Of a stretch of 64,000 nt of DNA, positions 49,686 through 59,521 are shown in pieces (position 1 is the stretch's first letter; the number at the start of each line of letters is the position of its first letter). The position numbers were made by a program, and so were the translations under genes. The notes under the pieces are model-generated. The model saw only the letters and a program-made list of their open reading frames with translations. It did no database searches and was not told the origin of the DNA. The DNA is taken from the NCBI RefSeq assembly GCF_902506535.1, contig NZ_LR733827.1, positions 225,680 through 289,679 of the forward strand, written 5' to 3'. The stretch comes from Pseudomonas sp. 8Z. Its GTDB lineage: Bacteria > Pseudomonadota > Gammaproteobacteria > Pseudomonadales > Pseudomonadaceae.

Positions 49686-49825
49686 GGCGAACCCATGGCA
49701 GCGGTGGTGGTCAGAGAACTCGTTGACGATCCGGCCAGGGCCTGGTTCGCATAGGTTCTGAGTGTAAGGCCGCTGCTCAGGCCCCGCCACAAGGACGTTC
49801 CTCTTTCCCCCGAATCCTCCCCGAC

Positions 49826-51073
49826 ATGTTCAAACCTCTGTTCGTTTTCATCGGTACGCGCTACACACGGGCCAAGCGCCGCAACCACTTCGTATCCTTC
49901 ATCTCGCTGACCTCCATGCTCGGCCTCACCCTGGGGGTGACGGTGATGATTTTGGTGCTGTCGGTGATGAATGGCTTCGACCATGAGATGCGTACCCGTG
50001 TGTTGGGCATGATCCCGCACGCTACGGTAGAGTCGCCGACCCCGGTGAGCGATTGGCCGGCGCTGGAGCGTCAGGTCAAGCAGCATCCGGGTGTGGTGGC
50101 AGTCGCGCCGTTCACCCAGATGCAGGGCCTGCTGACCCACGATGGCAAGGTACAGAAGGCGCTGATCAACGCCATCGACCCCGAGCAGGAGCACAAGGTG
50201 TCGATCATCGACAACTTCATGCGCGAAGGTGATCTGGCGAGTCTGGCGCCTGGCGAGTTCGCCATGATCATCGGCGACAAAGCGGCCGCCAAGCTGGGCG
50301 TCAAGGTCGGTGACAAGGTCACCTTCGTCGCCCCCGAGGTCACCGTGACCCCGGCCGGCATGTTCCCGCGTCTGAAGCGCTTCACCATCACCGGAATTTT
50401 CCATGTCGGTGCCGGCGAGATCGACGGCGGCCTGGCTCTGGCCAATATCACCGACCTGGCGCGTTTGCAGCGCTGGAAGCCAGATCAGGTGCAGGGCCTG
50501 CGTCTGAAGTTCGACGACCTGTTCCAGGCCCCGCGTGCCGCCTGGGAAATTGCCCAGCGTCTGGATGGCGACTTCTACGCCCGTGACTGGACGCGCACCC
50601 ATGGCAACCTGTACCAGGCCATCCGCATGGAAAAGACCATGATCGGTCTGCTGCTGCTGCTGATCGTCGCAGTGGCCGCGTTCAACATCATCTCCACGCT
50701 GGTGATGGTGGTGAACGACAAGAAGGGCGATATCGCCATCCTGCGTACCCTGGGCGCTACGCCGCGGCAGATCATGGCCATCTTTATGGTGCAGGGCACG
50801 GTGATCGGTGTGGTCGGCACCCTGATCGGCGCCGTGCTGGGCATTCTTGCCGCGCTTAATGTCAGTGCGCTGATCGCCGGTATCGAGCATTTGTTGGGGA
50901 TCAAATTCCTCAATGCCGATGTGTACTTCATCGACTACCTGCCGTCGCAGTTGCAGGCCGCCGACGTGATCATGGTCTGCAGCGCCGCCCTGTTCCTGAG
51001 CTTCTTTGCCACCCTGTATCCCGCCTGGCGCGCGTCGCGTACCCAGCCTGCCGAGGCCCTGCGTTATGAGTGA
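49826..51073 (+). CDS. lolC: Lipoprotein-releasing system permease LolC
   Basis: LolC forms, with LolE and two LolD ATPases, the inner-membrane machine that extracts lipoproteins and hands them to LolA. The 415-residue protein has one N-terminal helix ([28 protein letters not shown]), a large periplasmic domain, and three C-terminal helices with [29 protein letters not shown] and the coupling-helix [13 protein letters not shown]. It is a close paralogue of LolE encoded two genes on; the C/E assignment follows gene order. It overlaps lolD by 8 bp. Confidence 0.93.
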   Translation: MFKPLFVFIGTRYTRAKRRNHFVSFISLTSMLGLTLGVTVMILVLSVMNGFDHEMRTRVLGMIPHATVESPTPVSDWPALERQVKQHPGVVAVAPFTQMQGLLTHDGKVQKALINAIDPEQEHKVSIIDNFMREGDLASLAPGEFAMIIGDKAAAKLGVKVGDKVTFVAPEVTVTPAGMFPRLKRFTITGIFHVGAGEIDGGLALANITDLARLQRWKPDQVQGLRLKFDDLFQAPRAAWEIAQRLDGDFYARDWTRTHGNLYQAIRMEKTMIGLLLLLIVAVAAFNIISTLVMVVNDKKGDIAILRTLGATPRQIMAIFMVQGTVIGVVGTLIGAVLGILAALNVSALIAGIEHLLGIKFLNADVYFIDYLPSQLQAADVIMVCSAALFLSFFATLYPAWRASRTQPAEALRYE

Positions 51074-51779
51074 ATCCATGACCCCGAACGCCATGAAACA
51101 GCACAATGCCGTGCTCAGTTGCCGCAACCTGAGCAAGCGTTACGACGAAGGCCCCGAGTCGGTAGTGGTGCTCGACGGCCTGGAGCTTGAACTCTTCCCC
51201 GGCGAGCGCGTGGCTATCGTCGGCAGCTCCGGCTCGGGCAAGAGTACGCTGCTGAACATGCTCGGTGGCTTGGATACGCCTAGCGATGGCAGTGTGTGGC
51301 TGGCTGGCGAGCAACTCTCGGCGCTCAGCGAAACCGCCCGTGGTTTGCTGCGTAACCGCGCCTTGGGCTTTGTTTACCAGTTTCACCACCTGCTGGCTGA
51401 ATTTACCGCGCTGGAAAATGCCTGCATGCCGCTGTTGATCGGCAAGACGCCGATACCTGAAGCGCGCCAGCGTGCCACCGTGCTGCTGGAGCGGGTCGGC
51501 CTCGGCCACCGGCTGAATCACAAGCCGGCCGAACTGTCCGGTGGCGAGCGTCAGCGCGTGGCTATCGCCCGTGCGCTGGTCAACCGTCCGGGCCTGGTGC
51601 TGCTCGACGAGCCTACCGGCAACCTCGACCAGCACACCGCCGAAGGCATCCAGGAGCTGATGCGTGAACTGAGTCAGGACTCCAATACCGCGTTTCTCGT
51701 GGTGACCCACGACATGCAGCTCGCACGGCAGATGGATCGCGTGCTGAGCCTGCAGGACGGCAAGTTGGTGGCCATCTGA
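51066..51779 (+). CDS. lolD: Lipoprotein-releasing ABC transporter ATPase LolD
   Basis: LolD powers lipoprotein release. Motifs: Walker [13 protein letters not shown], a Q-loop in [18 protein letters not shown] (a LolD hallmark), signature [15 protein letters not shown], Walker [14 protein letters not shown] and the switch histidine in VVTHD. ATG 51066 gives 237 residues; ATG 51093 ([13 protein letters not shown]) would give 228, nearer the P. aeruginosa length, so the start is uncertain. It overlaps both lolC and lolE, implying coupled translation in equal amounts. Confidence 0.95.
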   Translation: MSESMTPNAMKQHNAVLSCRNLSKRYDEGPESVVVLDGLELELFPGERVAIVGSSGSGKSTLLNMLGGLDTPSDGSVWLAGEQLSALSETARGLLRNRALGFVYQFHHLLAEFTALENACMPLLIGKTPIPEARQRATVLLERVGLGHRLNHKPAELSGGERQRVAIARALVNRPGLVLLDEPTGNLDQHTAEGIQELMRELSQDSNTAFLVVTHDMQLARQMDRVLSLQDGKLVAI

Positions 51780-53023
51780 TGTTCCGTCCGCTGAGTCTGT
51801 TCATCGGCACCCGCTATACGCGGGCCAAGCGCCGTAACCACTTCATCTCGTTCATCTCGCTGACTTCGATGATCGGTCTGGCGCTTGGCGTGCTGGCGAT
51901 GATCGTGGTGTTGTCGGTGATGAATGGCTTCCAGAAGGAAATGAGCTCGCGCATCCTCGGTATGGTGCCGCATGCCATGCTTTACGGCGCCGAGCCGGTG
52001 GCCGACTGGCGCGCTCTGGCCGCCAAGGCCATGAGCAATCCAGAGGTGAAGGCGGCTGCGCCTTATGCCGAACTGGAAGGCATGCTCTCGCATCGCGGCA
52101 CGATGCAGCCGATCCAGATTCACGGCATCGATCCGGCCGAAGAGGCCAAGGTATCGATCCTGCCCAATCACATACGGCAGGGCAGCCTGAACAATCTGCA
52201 GCCCGGCGAGTTCGGCGTGGTCATCGGCGATATCACCGCGCGTCGCTTCGGCCTGCAGGTGGGTGACAAGCTGACCCTGATCATCCCCGAGCTGAGCAAC
52301 GCGCCGGGCGGCGTCACGCCGCGCATGCAGCGCCTGAACGTGGCGGCGATCTTCAAGGTCGGCGCCGAGCTGGACAGCTCGCTGGCGCTGATCAACGTCG
52401 CCGATGCCGCTACGTTGCAGCGCCTGCCGGACGGCACGGTGCCGGGCATTCGCCTGGCGTTGAAAGATTTGTACCAGGCGCCGCAAGTGTCCAAGGCGCT
52501 GGTCGCCGAGCTGGGTAGCGGCTACCGCGCCGATGACTGGACGCACACCCAGGGCAGCCTGTTCAGTGCGATGAAGATGGAAAAGACCATGATTGGTCTG
52601 CTGCTGTTGCTGATCGTCGCGGTGGCGGCGTTCAACATTATCGCCACGCTGATCATGGTGGTGTCCGACAAGGGCGGTGACATCGCCATCCTGCGCACGC
52701 TGGGCGCCACGCCCCGGCAGATCATGGCGATCTTCATGGTGCAGGGATCGGTGATCGGGGTGGTCGGCACTCTGATCGGTGGCGTACTCGGCGTGCTTGC
52801 GGCGCTCAATGTCAGCGCACTGGTGGCCTGGCTGGAGTCCTTCGCCGGTGAGCGCGTGCTGAGCTCCGACGTCTACTTCATCAACAGCCTGCCGTCGGAT
52901 CTGCAATGGCTGGATGTTGCGCTGATCTGCTCAGCGGCCTTGATCCTCAGCTTCCTGGCCACGCTCTATCCTTCCTGGCGTGCCGCCCAGGTACAGCCCG
53001 CCGAGGCGCTGCGCTACGAATAA
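51779..53023 (+). CDS. lolE: Lipoprotein-releasing system permease LolE
   Basis: The second membrane subunit of the LolCDE complex, 414 residues and about half identical to the lolC product by eye. It has the same helix-periplasmic domain-three helix plan: [30 protein letters not shown] at the start, [29 protein letters not shown] and [21 protein letters not shown] near the end. It starts on the last base of lolD. A long inverted repeat after the stop probably terminates the operon. Confidence 0.94.
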   Translation: MFRPLSLFIGTRYTRAKRRNHFISFISLTSMIGLALGVLAMIVVLSVMNGFQKEMSSRILGMVPHAMLYGAEPVADWRALAAKAMSNPEVKAAAPYAELEGMLSHRGTMQPIQIHGIDPAEEAKVSILPNHIRQGSLNNLQPGEFGVVIGDITARRFGLQVGDKLTLIIPELSNAPGGVTPRMQRLNVAAIFKVGAELDSSLALINVADAATLQRLPDGTVPGIRLALKDLYQAPQVSKALVAELGSGYRADDWTHTQGSLFSAMKMEKTMIGLLLLLIVAVAAFNIIATLIMVVSDKGGDIAILRTLGATPRQIMAIFMVQGSVIGVVGTLIGGVLGVLAALNVSALVAWLESFAGERVLSSDVYFINSLPSDLQWLDVALICSAALILSFLATLYPSWRAAQVQPAEALRYE

Positions 53024-53039
53024 GCAGCGGTAAGCTGCT

Positions 53040-53093
53040 AGCTACAAGCTGCAAGTGGATGGCGCTTTTACTTGTCGCTTGCAGCTTATAGCT
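53040..53093. terminator. Long inverted repeat between lolE and the DUF2062 gene
   Basis: AGCTACAAGCTGCAAG (53040-53055) and CTTGCAGCTTATAGCT (53078-53093) are complementary at 15 of 16 positions, the exception being a possible G-U pair, and are followed by GTTTTTG. The TAA stop of the minus-strand gene (53086-53088) lies inside the right arm. Genes converge here, so it can end both. Confidence 0.85.
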
Positions 53094-53610
53094 GTTTTTG
53101 CCTGCTCTCCTGGCGCTTGCGCCAGCTATGCTGCACCCACCAGCGCCAGTAGAGCATGGTCAGGCAATAGCCCAGTATGGCCAGTACCACGCCTGCGACG
53201 AACGACCCTAGATAGAGCGGCTTCCATAGGTGCGTCAGCTCCGCCGCCATCCACTCCAGTGTCAGATGCTCGGGCATACGCATGGTGGGCGTATCGCTTA
53301 GCCAGGCGCCCAGTTTGTAGCTGCAGTAGAACACCGGCGGCATGGTGATAGGATTGGTCAGCCAGACCAGGCCAATGGATATCGGCAGGTTGGCGCGTAA
53401 TGGAATGGCCACGGCGGCGGCCGCGAGCATCTGCATCGGCATGGGAATCATCGCCCAGAACAGCCCTACGGCCATGGCACGCGCCACGGAGTGGCGGTTC
53501 AGGTGCCAGAGATTCGGGTCATGGATCAGGGTGCCGAGAAAGCGCAGGGACTTGTTGCCCTTGATGCTGTCGGGGGAAGGCATGTAGCGTTTGAAGAGAC
53601 GACGCGGCAT
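53086..53610 (-). CDS. DUF2062 membrane protein
   Basis: A 174-residue inner-membrane protein of the DUF2062 family. The N-terminal part MPRRLFKRYMPSPDSIKGNKSLRFLGTLIHDPNLWHLNRHSVARA is the conserved family start. Three or four membrane helices follow, with AMAVGLFWAMIPMPMQM and LVWLTNPITMPPVFY. ATG 53610 is chosen because this start is conserved; the frame runs back to 53709. Function unknown; members are often found near comEC or glycosyltransferase genes. The stop codon is inside the terminator stem shared with lolE. Confidence 0.87.
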   Translation of the reverse strand: MPRRLFKRYMPSPDSIKGNKSLRFLGTLIHDPNLWHLNRHSVARAMAVGLFWAMIPMPMQMLAAAAVAIPLRANLPISIGLVWLTNPITMPPVFYCSYKLGAWLSDTPTMRMPEHLTLEWMAAELTHLWKPLYLGSFVAGVVLAILGYCLTMLYWRWWVQHSWRKRQESRQKQL

Positions 53611-53727
53611 GAAGGGACTCTGACAATCGGAAGCCCTGGCATTATGCCCGGATTGATGACCATTAGCCTGACGATATTGTGACCGCAGGTGCACGCGCTC
53701 GGCGTGCAACGTGACAAAGGAATGTCG

Positions 53728-55953
53728 ATGCGTACAGGGATGCTCGCGCTGGCAGTCGGTCTGCTGACTCTGCCTTTTCTAACCGTCTTGCCGCCGCACA
53801 AGTGGCTATTTGTGGCCGTTGGTATCGGTTTCTTGCTGCTGTTCACCCGTGCGTATTTCGTTGGCTTCTTTCTGCTTGGTTTCGCCTGGGCCTGTCTGTC
53901 GGCGCAATCGGCGCTGGATGATCGCCTGGCGCCTGAGCTCGATGGTCGAACCCTATGGATAGAGGGGCGAGTCGCCGGGCTGCCCGAGGTGGGTGAGGGT
54001 GTGGTGCGTTTCGAGTTCGAGGACGCGCGGTCACGCCGCGCGCAATTGCCCCAGCGCCTGCGCCTGGCCTGGTATGGCGGGCCAATGTTGCAGGCAGGGG
54101 AGCGCTGGCGCCTGGCGGTCAACCTCAAGCGTCCGCAAGGGTTGGTCAATCCACAAGGCTTCGACTACGAAGCCTGGCTGCTGGCTCAGCGCATTGGTGG
54201 CACGGGCACCATCAAGTCCGGCCAGCGTCTGAGCGAGGCTACAGGCTGGGCAAGCTGGCGTGATGCCTTGCGCCAGCGCTTGCTGGCCAGCCCGGCTTAC
54301 GGTCGTGAGGGTGGACTGGCCGCGCTGGTGCTGGGCGATGGCTCCGGGCTCAGCACTGAGGATTGGCGCCTGTTGCAGCACACCGGCACGGTGCACCTGA
54401 TGGTCATTTCCGGGCAGCACATCGCGCTGCTGTCCGGCTTTCTCTATCTGCTGGTGGCTGGCCTGGCCAAGCGCGGTTGGTGGCCTGCAGGTTTGCCCTG
54501 GCTGCCTTGCGCCTGTTTGCTGGCCCTGTGTGGAGCACTGTTCTACGGTGCGCTCGCCGGTTTCGAGGTGCCGGTCAGGCGGGCCTGTGTGATGGTCGCC
54601 CTGGTGCTGTTGTGGCGCCTGTGTTTTCGTCATCTTGGCGCGGGTTGGCCATTACTGGCGGCACTGTTGACGGTGCTACTGCTCGAACCCCTGGCTTCAT
54701 TGCAACCGGGTTTCTGGTTGTCGTTCGGTGCTGTGGCCTTGCTGGTGCTGATCTTTGGCGGGCGTCTGGGGCGTTGGGGCTGGTGGAGCAGCCTCTCGCG
54801 CGCGCAGTGGGCCATGGCCGTCGGTCTGTTGCCGATGATGCTGGCGCTGGGCTTGCCGGTGAGTATCAGCGGGCCGCTGGCCAATCTTGTCGCGGTGCCC
54901 TGGGTCAGTCTGGTAGTGGTGCCTGCAGCCTTGCTTGGCACGCTGTTCTTGCCGATCCCGCTGTTCGGGGACGGATTGCTGTGGTTGGCAGGCGGTGCGC
55001 TGAATCTGTTGTTCGAGCTGCTGGCCGTGATCGCTGCTTGGATGCCTGCATGGCTGCCAAGCAAGCTGCCGTTATGGGCGTGGCTCATGTTACTGCTGGG
55101 CGCTCTGTTGTTATTGCTGCCTGCGGGCATTGCCATACGCCTGCCCGGTGTCGTGCTGATGCTGCCAGCACTGTTTCTACCGACTGCTGTACCGCTGCCA
55201 GGTAGAGCCGAGGTCTGGCTGTTCGATGTCGGCCAGGGCTTGTCGGTGCTGGTGCGTACCCGTGAGCACAGCCTGCTGTATGACGCAGGGCCACGCTTTG
55301 GCGATTTCGATGTGGGTGAGCGTGTGGTGTTGCCTTCGCTGCGCGCGCTGAATGTAAAGCGGCTCGATACGCTTCTGCTCAGTCATGCCGACACCGATCA
55401 CGCCGGTGGCGCTGAAGCGATCATGAGCGGGCTGCCGGTCGATGAGTTGATCAGCGGCGAACCTGAGCGCCGCGCCTCAGGGCGCCTTGCTGAGGCCTGT
55501 GCCTCTGGCCAGCATTGGCAATGGGACGGCGTGACCTTCACGCTCTGGCAGTGGGCGCAAGGCACGACAGGCAACCAGCGCTCCTGCGTGCTGCTGGTTG
55601 AGGCCGATGGCGAGCGTTTACTGCTGACCGGCGATATTGATGTGCAGGCTGAGGCCGCCTTGCTTGCGACCGATCTACCGCGTCCGGTGCACTGGCTGCT
55701 GGCGCCGCACCACGGCAGTCGCACCTCGTCGAGTCAGGCCTTGATCGAGGCGCTGGCGCCCACTCAGGCGCTGATCTCGCGCGGGCGGCATAATCATTTC
55801 GGCCATCCGCATCCAACGGTTGTGGCGCGCTATCGCCAGGCTGGCGCCGCGTTGCAGGACACCGCTCTGACTGGCGCGCTACAAATAATCCTGGGCGAAC
55901 AGGGCGGCGCCCAGGGTCTGCGTGAACAGGCGCGCTTCTGGCGGGAAAAATGA
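53728..55953 (+). CDS. DNA internalisation competence protein ComEC/Rec2
   Basis: ComEC forms the inner-membrane channel for single-stranded DNA uptake during transformation. The 741-residue protein has an N-terminal membrane segment and OB-fold (DGRTLWIEGRVAGLPEVGEGVVRF), the Competence domain with multiple helices including HLMVISGQHIALLSGF and VPVRRACVMV, and a C-terminal metallo-beta-lactamase-like domain with LLSHADTDHAGGAEAI and LLAPHHGSRTSSS. ATG 53728 is six bases from AAAGGA; ATG 53722 would touch it. Full length, so the gene looks intact. Confidence 0.93.
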   Translation: MRTGMLALAVGLLTLPFLTVLPPHKWLFVAVGIGFLLLFTRAYFVGFFLLGFAWACLSAQSALDDRLAPELDGRTLWIEGRVAGLPEVGEGVVRFEFEDARSRRAQLPQRLRLAWYGGPMLQAGERWRLAVNLKRPQGLVNPQGFDYEAWLLAQRIGGTGTIKSGQRLSEATGWASWRDALRQRLLASPAYGREGGLAALVLGDGSGLSTEDWRLLQHTGTVHLMVISGQHIALLSGFLYLLVAGLAKRGWWPAGLPWLPCACLLALCGALFYGALAGFEVPVRRACVMVALVLLWRLCFRHLGAGWPLLAALLTVLLLEPLASLQPGFWLSFGAVALLVLIFGGRLGRWGWWSSLSRAQWAMAVGLLPMMLALGLPVSISGPLANLVAVPWVSLVVVPAALLGTLFLPIPLFGDGLLWLAGGALNLLFELLAVIAAWMPAWLPSKLPLWAWLMLLLGALLLLLPAGIAIRLPGVVLMLPALFLPTAVPLPGRAEVWLFDVGQGLSVLVRTREHSLLYDAGPRFGDFDVGERVVLPSLRALNVKRLDTLLLSHADTDHAGGAEAIMSGLPVDELISGEPERRASGRLAEACASGQHWQWDGVTFTLWQWAQGTTGNQRSCVLLVEADGERLLLTGDIDVQAEAALLATDLPRPVHWLLAPHHGSRTSSSQALIEALAPTQALISRGRHNHFGHPHPTVVARYRQAGAALQDTALTGALQIILGEQGGAQGLREQARFWREK

Positions 55954-56024
55954 GAACGGCGGCGGTCGTCGGCGCTGCACCCTATGCTAGAGTGGCGCGA
56001 CTTTTTCGAGGGGGATTCACTACC

Positions 56025-56657
56025 GTGTGGGAACTGGTCAAAGCTGGCGGCTGGATGATGCTGCCGATCATTCTCTGCTCCATCGCCGCTGCCGGCATCA
56101 TCGCCGAGCGCCTGTGGACCCTGCGGCCCGCCCGCGTCACCCCGGCTAACCTGCTGGCTCAGGTGTGGCGCTGGATCAAGGACAAGAAGCTGAACAACCA
56201 GAAGCTCAAGGAACTGCGGGAAGACTCGCCGCTGGGGCAGATCCTCGCCGCTGGCCTGGCCAACTCCAAGCATGGCCGTGAGGTCATGAAGGAGTGCATT
56301 CAGGAAGCCGCCGCTCGTGTTATCCATGATCTTGAACGCTACCTCAATGCACTCGGCACCATCGCCGGCATCGCACCGCTGCTTGGTCTGCTCGGCACTG
56401 TGCTAGGCATGATCGATATTTTCAGCTCCTTCATGGGCAATGGTACCGGCAATGCGGCCATCCTTGCGGGCGGTATCTCCAAGGCGCTGATCACCACTGC
56501 ATCGGGTCTATTTGTGGCCATTCCGGCACTGTTCTTCCACCGTTATCTGCAGCGTCGCGTCGATGAGCTGGTGGTGGGCATGGAGCAAGAGGCGATCAAG
56601 CTGGTGGAAATGGTGCAGGGCGATCGCGACGTCGACCTGGGCGAGGGCAAGGCGTGA
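56025..56657 (+). CDS. ExbB/TolQ-type proton-channel protein
   Basis: A 210-residue MotA/TolQ/ExbB-family protein that, with the ExbD-type protein encoded next, uses the proton gradient to energise an outer-membrane process. Features are WELVKAGGWMMLPIILCSIAAAGIIAERL (first helix), a cytoplasmic loop, and AALGTIAGIAPLLGLLGTVLGMIDIF with ALITTASGLFVAIPALFFHRY. The frame is open from 55950, but GTG 56025 gives the standard start. A TATGCTAGA element at 55983-55991 may be its -10. No TonB gene is adjacent, so the partner system is unknown. Confidence 0.9.
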   Translation: MWELVKAGGWMMLPIILCSIAAAGIIAERLWTLRPARVTPANLLAQVWRWIKDKKLNNQKLKELREDSPLGQILAAGLANSKHGREVMKECIQEAAARVIHDLERYLNALGTIAGIAPLLGLLGTVLGMIDIFSSFMGNGTGNAAILAGGISKALITTASGLFVAIPALFFHRYLQRRVDELVVGMEQEAIKLVEMVQGDRDVDLGEGKA

Positions 56658-57082
56658 AATTCCGGCGCAAACCGCGGGAGAACGTCGAGATCAACCTGGC
56701 CTCGTTGATCGACGTGGTGTTCATCCTCTTGCTGTTCTTCGTGGTCACTACCACCTTCACCCGTGAGACCCAGCTCAAGGTCGACCTGCCCGAGGCTGCC
56801 AGCGGCACGCCGCCGGAGCAGACCGAGCTCAAGCAGATCGAGGTGCTGATCGGCGCCGATGGCGGTTATTCGGTCAACGGCAATGCGCTGCTGGAAAGCA
56901 ATCTGAAAAATCTGATGGCGGCGATGCAGAAGGAGTCCGCTGGCGACAACAGCCTACCGCTGATCATCAGTGCTGATGGCAAAACCCCGCACCAGGCGGT
57001 TATCACGGCCATGGACGCTGCGGGCAAGCTGGGCTTCGCGCACCTGCGCATCACCACGGTGGAAGCGCAGGAAGCCCCTTAA
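56654..57082 (+). CDS. ExbD/TolR-type protein
   Basis: A 142-residue partner of the ExbB-type protein, with one N-terminal membrane helix containing the proton-carrying aspartate (INLASLIDVVFILLLFFVVTTTF, Asp near residue 20) and a periplasmic domain ending QAVITAMDAAGKLGFAHLRITT. The start is GTG 56654, overlapping the previous stop by 4 bp. The lpxK gene begins on the next base, so this pair is cotranscribed with lipid A and cell wall precursor genes, a conserved arrangement in pseudomonads. Confidence 0.92.
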   Translation: MKFRRKPRENVEINLASLIDVVFILLLFFVVTTTFTRETQLKVDLPEAASGTPPEQTELKQIEVLIGADGGYSVNGNALLESNLKNLMAAMQKESAGDNSLPLIISADGKTPHQAVITAMDAAGKLGFAHLRITTVEAQEAP

Positions 57083-58084
57083 GTGAGTGTTGCCGACCGT
57101 TTGCTTGAGGCCTGGTATCGCGGCCATCCGGCGCTGGCGCTGCTGCGCCCGCTGGAGTGTCTGTATCGCCGTGTGGTGCAGGGTAAACGTGCGCGCTTTC
57201 TGGCGGGCGAGGGCGACATCTATCGCGCGCCGGTGCCGGTGCTGGTGGTGGGCAACATCACCGTCGGCGGCACCGGCAAGACGCCGCTGATCCTCTTTCT
57301 TATCGAACACTGCCGCGCTCGCGGCCTCAAGGTCGGCGTGGTCAGCCGTGGCTACGGTGCCACGCCGCCGAGCCTGCCCTGGCGCGTGCACGCCGAACAG
57401 TCGGCGGCGCAGGCCGGTGATGAGCCATTACTGATCGTGCAGCGCACGGGCGTGCCGCTGATGATCGACCCGGATCGCAGTCGCGCCGTGCGTGCGCTGC
57501 TGGATGAAGAGACGCTGGATCTGATCCTTTGCGACGACGGCCTGCAGCACTATCGCCTGGCGCGCGACCTGGAGCTGGTGTTGATCGATGCCGCCCGTGG
57601 CCTGGGCAATCGCCGTTGCCTGCCAGCCGGGCCGCTGCGTGAGCCGAGCGAACGCCTGCGTGAGGTGGATGCCGTGCTGTTCAACGGCGCCGAGGTGGAT
57701 CGCGCCGATGGATTCGCCTTCCGCCTGCAACCGACTGCTTTGGTCAATGTTGCCAGCGGCGAGCGCGTCGGCATCGAGCATTTCCCGGCCGGGCAGGCCG
57801 TGCATGCGGTGGCCGGTATCGGCAACCCGCAGCGTTTCTTCAATACCCTCGAAGCGCTAAACTGGCGCCCGGTTCCGCACCCCTTCGCCGACCATGCTCA
57901 GTACGACGTGGCGCAGCTCAGCTTCGAGCCATCGCTGCCGCTGCTGATGACGGAGAAGGATGCGGTGAAATGCCGGGCCTTCGCCGCCGCCGACTGGTGG
58001 TACCTGGCCGTCGATGCCGTGCCTACGCCGGCCTTCGTCGACTGGTTGGACAAGGCACTGGCCCGCCTCATACCGGGGTCGTGA
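57083..58084 (+). CDS. lpxK: Tetraacyldisaccharide 4'-kinase LpxK
   Basis: LpxK phosphorylates the 4' position of the lipid A disaccharide to make lipid IVA at the inner membrane. The 333-residue protein has the Walker [19 protein letters not shown], an SRGYG segment, DEPLLI, Walker B-like [23 protein letters not shown], and [13 protein letters not shown] with [10 protein letters not shown]. The start is GTG 57083, abutting the ExbD gene. Length fits the family. Confidence 0.95.
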   Translation: MSVADRLLEAWYRGHPALALLRPLECLYRRVVQGKRARFLAGEGDIYRAPVPVLVVGNITVGGTGKTPLILFLIEHCRARGLKVGVVSRGYGATPPSLPWRVHAEQSAAQAGDEPLLIVQRTGVPLMIDPDRSRAVRALLDEETLDLILCDDGLQHYRLARDLELVLIDAARGLGNRRCLPAGPLREPSERLREVDAVLFNGAEVDRADGFAFRLQPTALVNVASGERVGIEHFPAGQAVHAVAGIGNPQRFFNTLEALNWRPVPHPFADHAQYDVAQLSFEPSLPLLMTEKDAVKCRAFAAADWWYLAVDAVPTPAFVDWLDKALARLIPGS

Positions 58085-58106
58085 TGACCCCAGCAAGGAC
58101 TCCAGC

Positions 58107-58292
58107 ATGGACCTTAAACTGCTCGACATTCTCGCCTGCCCGATCTGCAAGGGCCCGCTGCAGCTTTCCGAAGACAAAACCGAACTGATCAGCAAGGGTG
58201 CCGGTGTGGCCTATCCGATTCGCGATGGCATCCCGGTGATGCTGGAAAGCGAAGCCCGTACCCTGACCACCGACGAGCGTCTGGACAAGTAA
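58107..58292 (+). CDS. Trm112-family small protein (YcaR-like)
   Basis: A 61-residue protein with the Trm112/UPF0434 signature [46 protein letters not shown]. Only the first CxxC pair is present, as in other proteobacterial members. Its position between lpxK and kdsB is widely conserved, although its function there is unknown; some Trm112 relatives activate methyltransferases. The ATG follows CAAGGAC. Confidence 0.9.
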   Translation: MDLKLLDILACPICKGPLQLSEDKTELISKGAGVAYPIRDGIPVMLESEARTLTTDERLDK

Positions 58293-59057
58293 ATGAGCGC
58301 AGCCTTCACCGTCGTCATCCCCGCCCGTTACGCCTCCACCCGCCTGCCCGGCAAGCCGCTGCAGGACATTGCCGGTAAACCCATGGTTCAGCACGTCTGG
58401 GAGCAGGCGCAGAAGAGCTCGGCAGATCGTGTGGTCATTGCCACCGACGATGCCCGTATCGTCGAGGCCTGCCAGGCGTTCGGCGCCGAGGTGTTGCTGA
58501 CGCGTGTTGATCACAACTCCGGCACCGATCGCCTGGCCGAAGTGGCCAGCCAGCTCGGTCTTGCCGCTGATGCCATCGTGGTCAACGTGCAGGGCGACGA
58601 ACCGTTGATTCCGCCTGTGATCATCGATCAGGTGGCGGCTAATCTGGCGGCTAACCCGCAGGCCGGTATCGCCACGCTGGCCGAGCCCATCGAGGATGTC
58701 ACGGCACTGTTCAATCCCAATGTGGTCAAGGTGGTGGCCGACAAGAGCGGTCTGGCCCTGACCTTCAGCCGTGCGCCGCTGGCCTGGGCACGTGATGCCT
58801 TCGCCAAGAGTCGCGACGTGCTGCCGACTGGCGTGCCATACCGCCGCCATATCGGCATCTACGCCTACCGCGCGGGTTTCCTGCATGACTTCGTCGCCTG
58901 GGGCCCATGCTGGCTTGAGGATACCGAGTGCCTGGAGCAACTGCGCGCGCTGTACAACGGCGTCCGTATCCATGTTGCCGATGCTCTCGAAGCGCCGGCT
59001 GCTGGCGTGGACACGCCCGAAGACCTGGAGCGGGTGCGTAGCCTGCTGGGGGCCTGA
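58293..59057 (+). CDS. kdsB: 3-deoxy-manno-octulosonate cytidylyltransferase KdsB
   Basis: KdsB activates Kdo as CMP-Kdo for LPS inner-core synthesis. The 254-residue enzyme has [67 protein letters not shown] and the C-terminal [21 protein letters not shown] with [13 protein letters not shown] and [11 protein letters not shown]. It starts on the base after the Trm112-like gene stop and overlaps the phosphatase gene by one base. Confidence 0.97.
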   Translation: MSAAFTVVIPARYASTRLPGKPLQDIAGKPMVQHVWEQAQKSSADRVVIATDDARIVEACQAFGAEVLLTRVDHNSGTDRLAEVASQLGLAADAIVVNVQGDEPLIPPVIIDQVAANLAANPQAGIATLAEPIEDVTALFNPNVVKVVADKSGLALTFSRAPLAWARDAFAKSRDVLPTGVPYRRHIGIYAYRAGFLHDFVAWGPCWLEDTECLEQLRALYNGVRIHVADALEAPAAGVDTPEDLERVRSLLGA

Positions 59058-59521
59058 TGAAGGTTCTGTTCGTCTGTCTGGGCAACATCTGCCGTTCGCC
59101 CACGGCCGAAGGTGTGCTGCGCCACAAGTTGCGTGCCGCAGGACTGGAAGAGCGCGTGCAGGTGGACTCGGCCGGCACCGGTGACTGGCACGTTGGCAAG
59201 GCGCCGGATAGCCGCACCCGTCAGGCTGCGCTGCGCCGTGGCTATGATCTGTCCGCACAACGTGCACGCCAGGTCGAGGTCGCCGACTTTCAGCGCTTCG
59301 ATCTGATCCTGGCGATGGATCAGAGCAATTTGCGTAATCTCAAGGCGCTGCGACCGGCAGATGCTCGTGCCGATCTCGACCTTTATTTGCATCGCTTCGA
59401 TCTGGCCCTGGATGAAGTGCCTGACCCGTACTACGGCGGCGAAGATGGCTTCGAGCAGGTGCTGGATCTGATCGAGCAAGCCAGCGATGCACTGCTGCTG
59501 GAAATCAAGGGGCGCCTGTGA
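59057..59521 (+). CDS. Low-molecular-weight protein-tyrosine phosphatase
   Basis: A 154-residue LMW-PTP. The P-loop CLGNICRS (Cys7, Arg13) starts near the N-terminus, as in the family, and the general-acid aspartate is in VPDPYYGGEDGFEQVLDLIE. Such enzymes dephosphorylate tyrosine kinases or small phosphoesters. Here no tyrosine kinase gene is near, so the substrate is unknown. It overlaps kdsB and murB on either side, an arrangement shared with P. aeruginosa. Confidence 0.93.
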   Translation: MKVLFVCLGNICRSPTAEGVLRHKLRAAGLEERVQVDSAGTGDWHVGKAPDSRTRQAALRRGYDLSAQRARQVEVADFQRFDLILAMDQSNLRNLKALRPADARADLDLYLHRFDLALDEVPDPYYGGEDGFEQVLDLIEQASDALLLEIKGRL

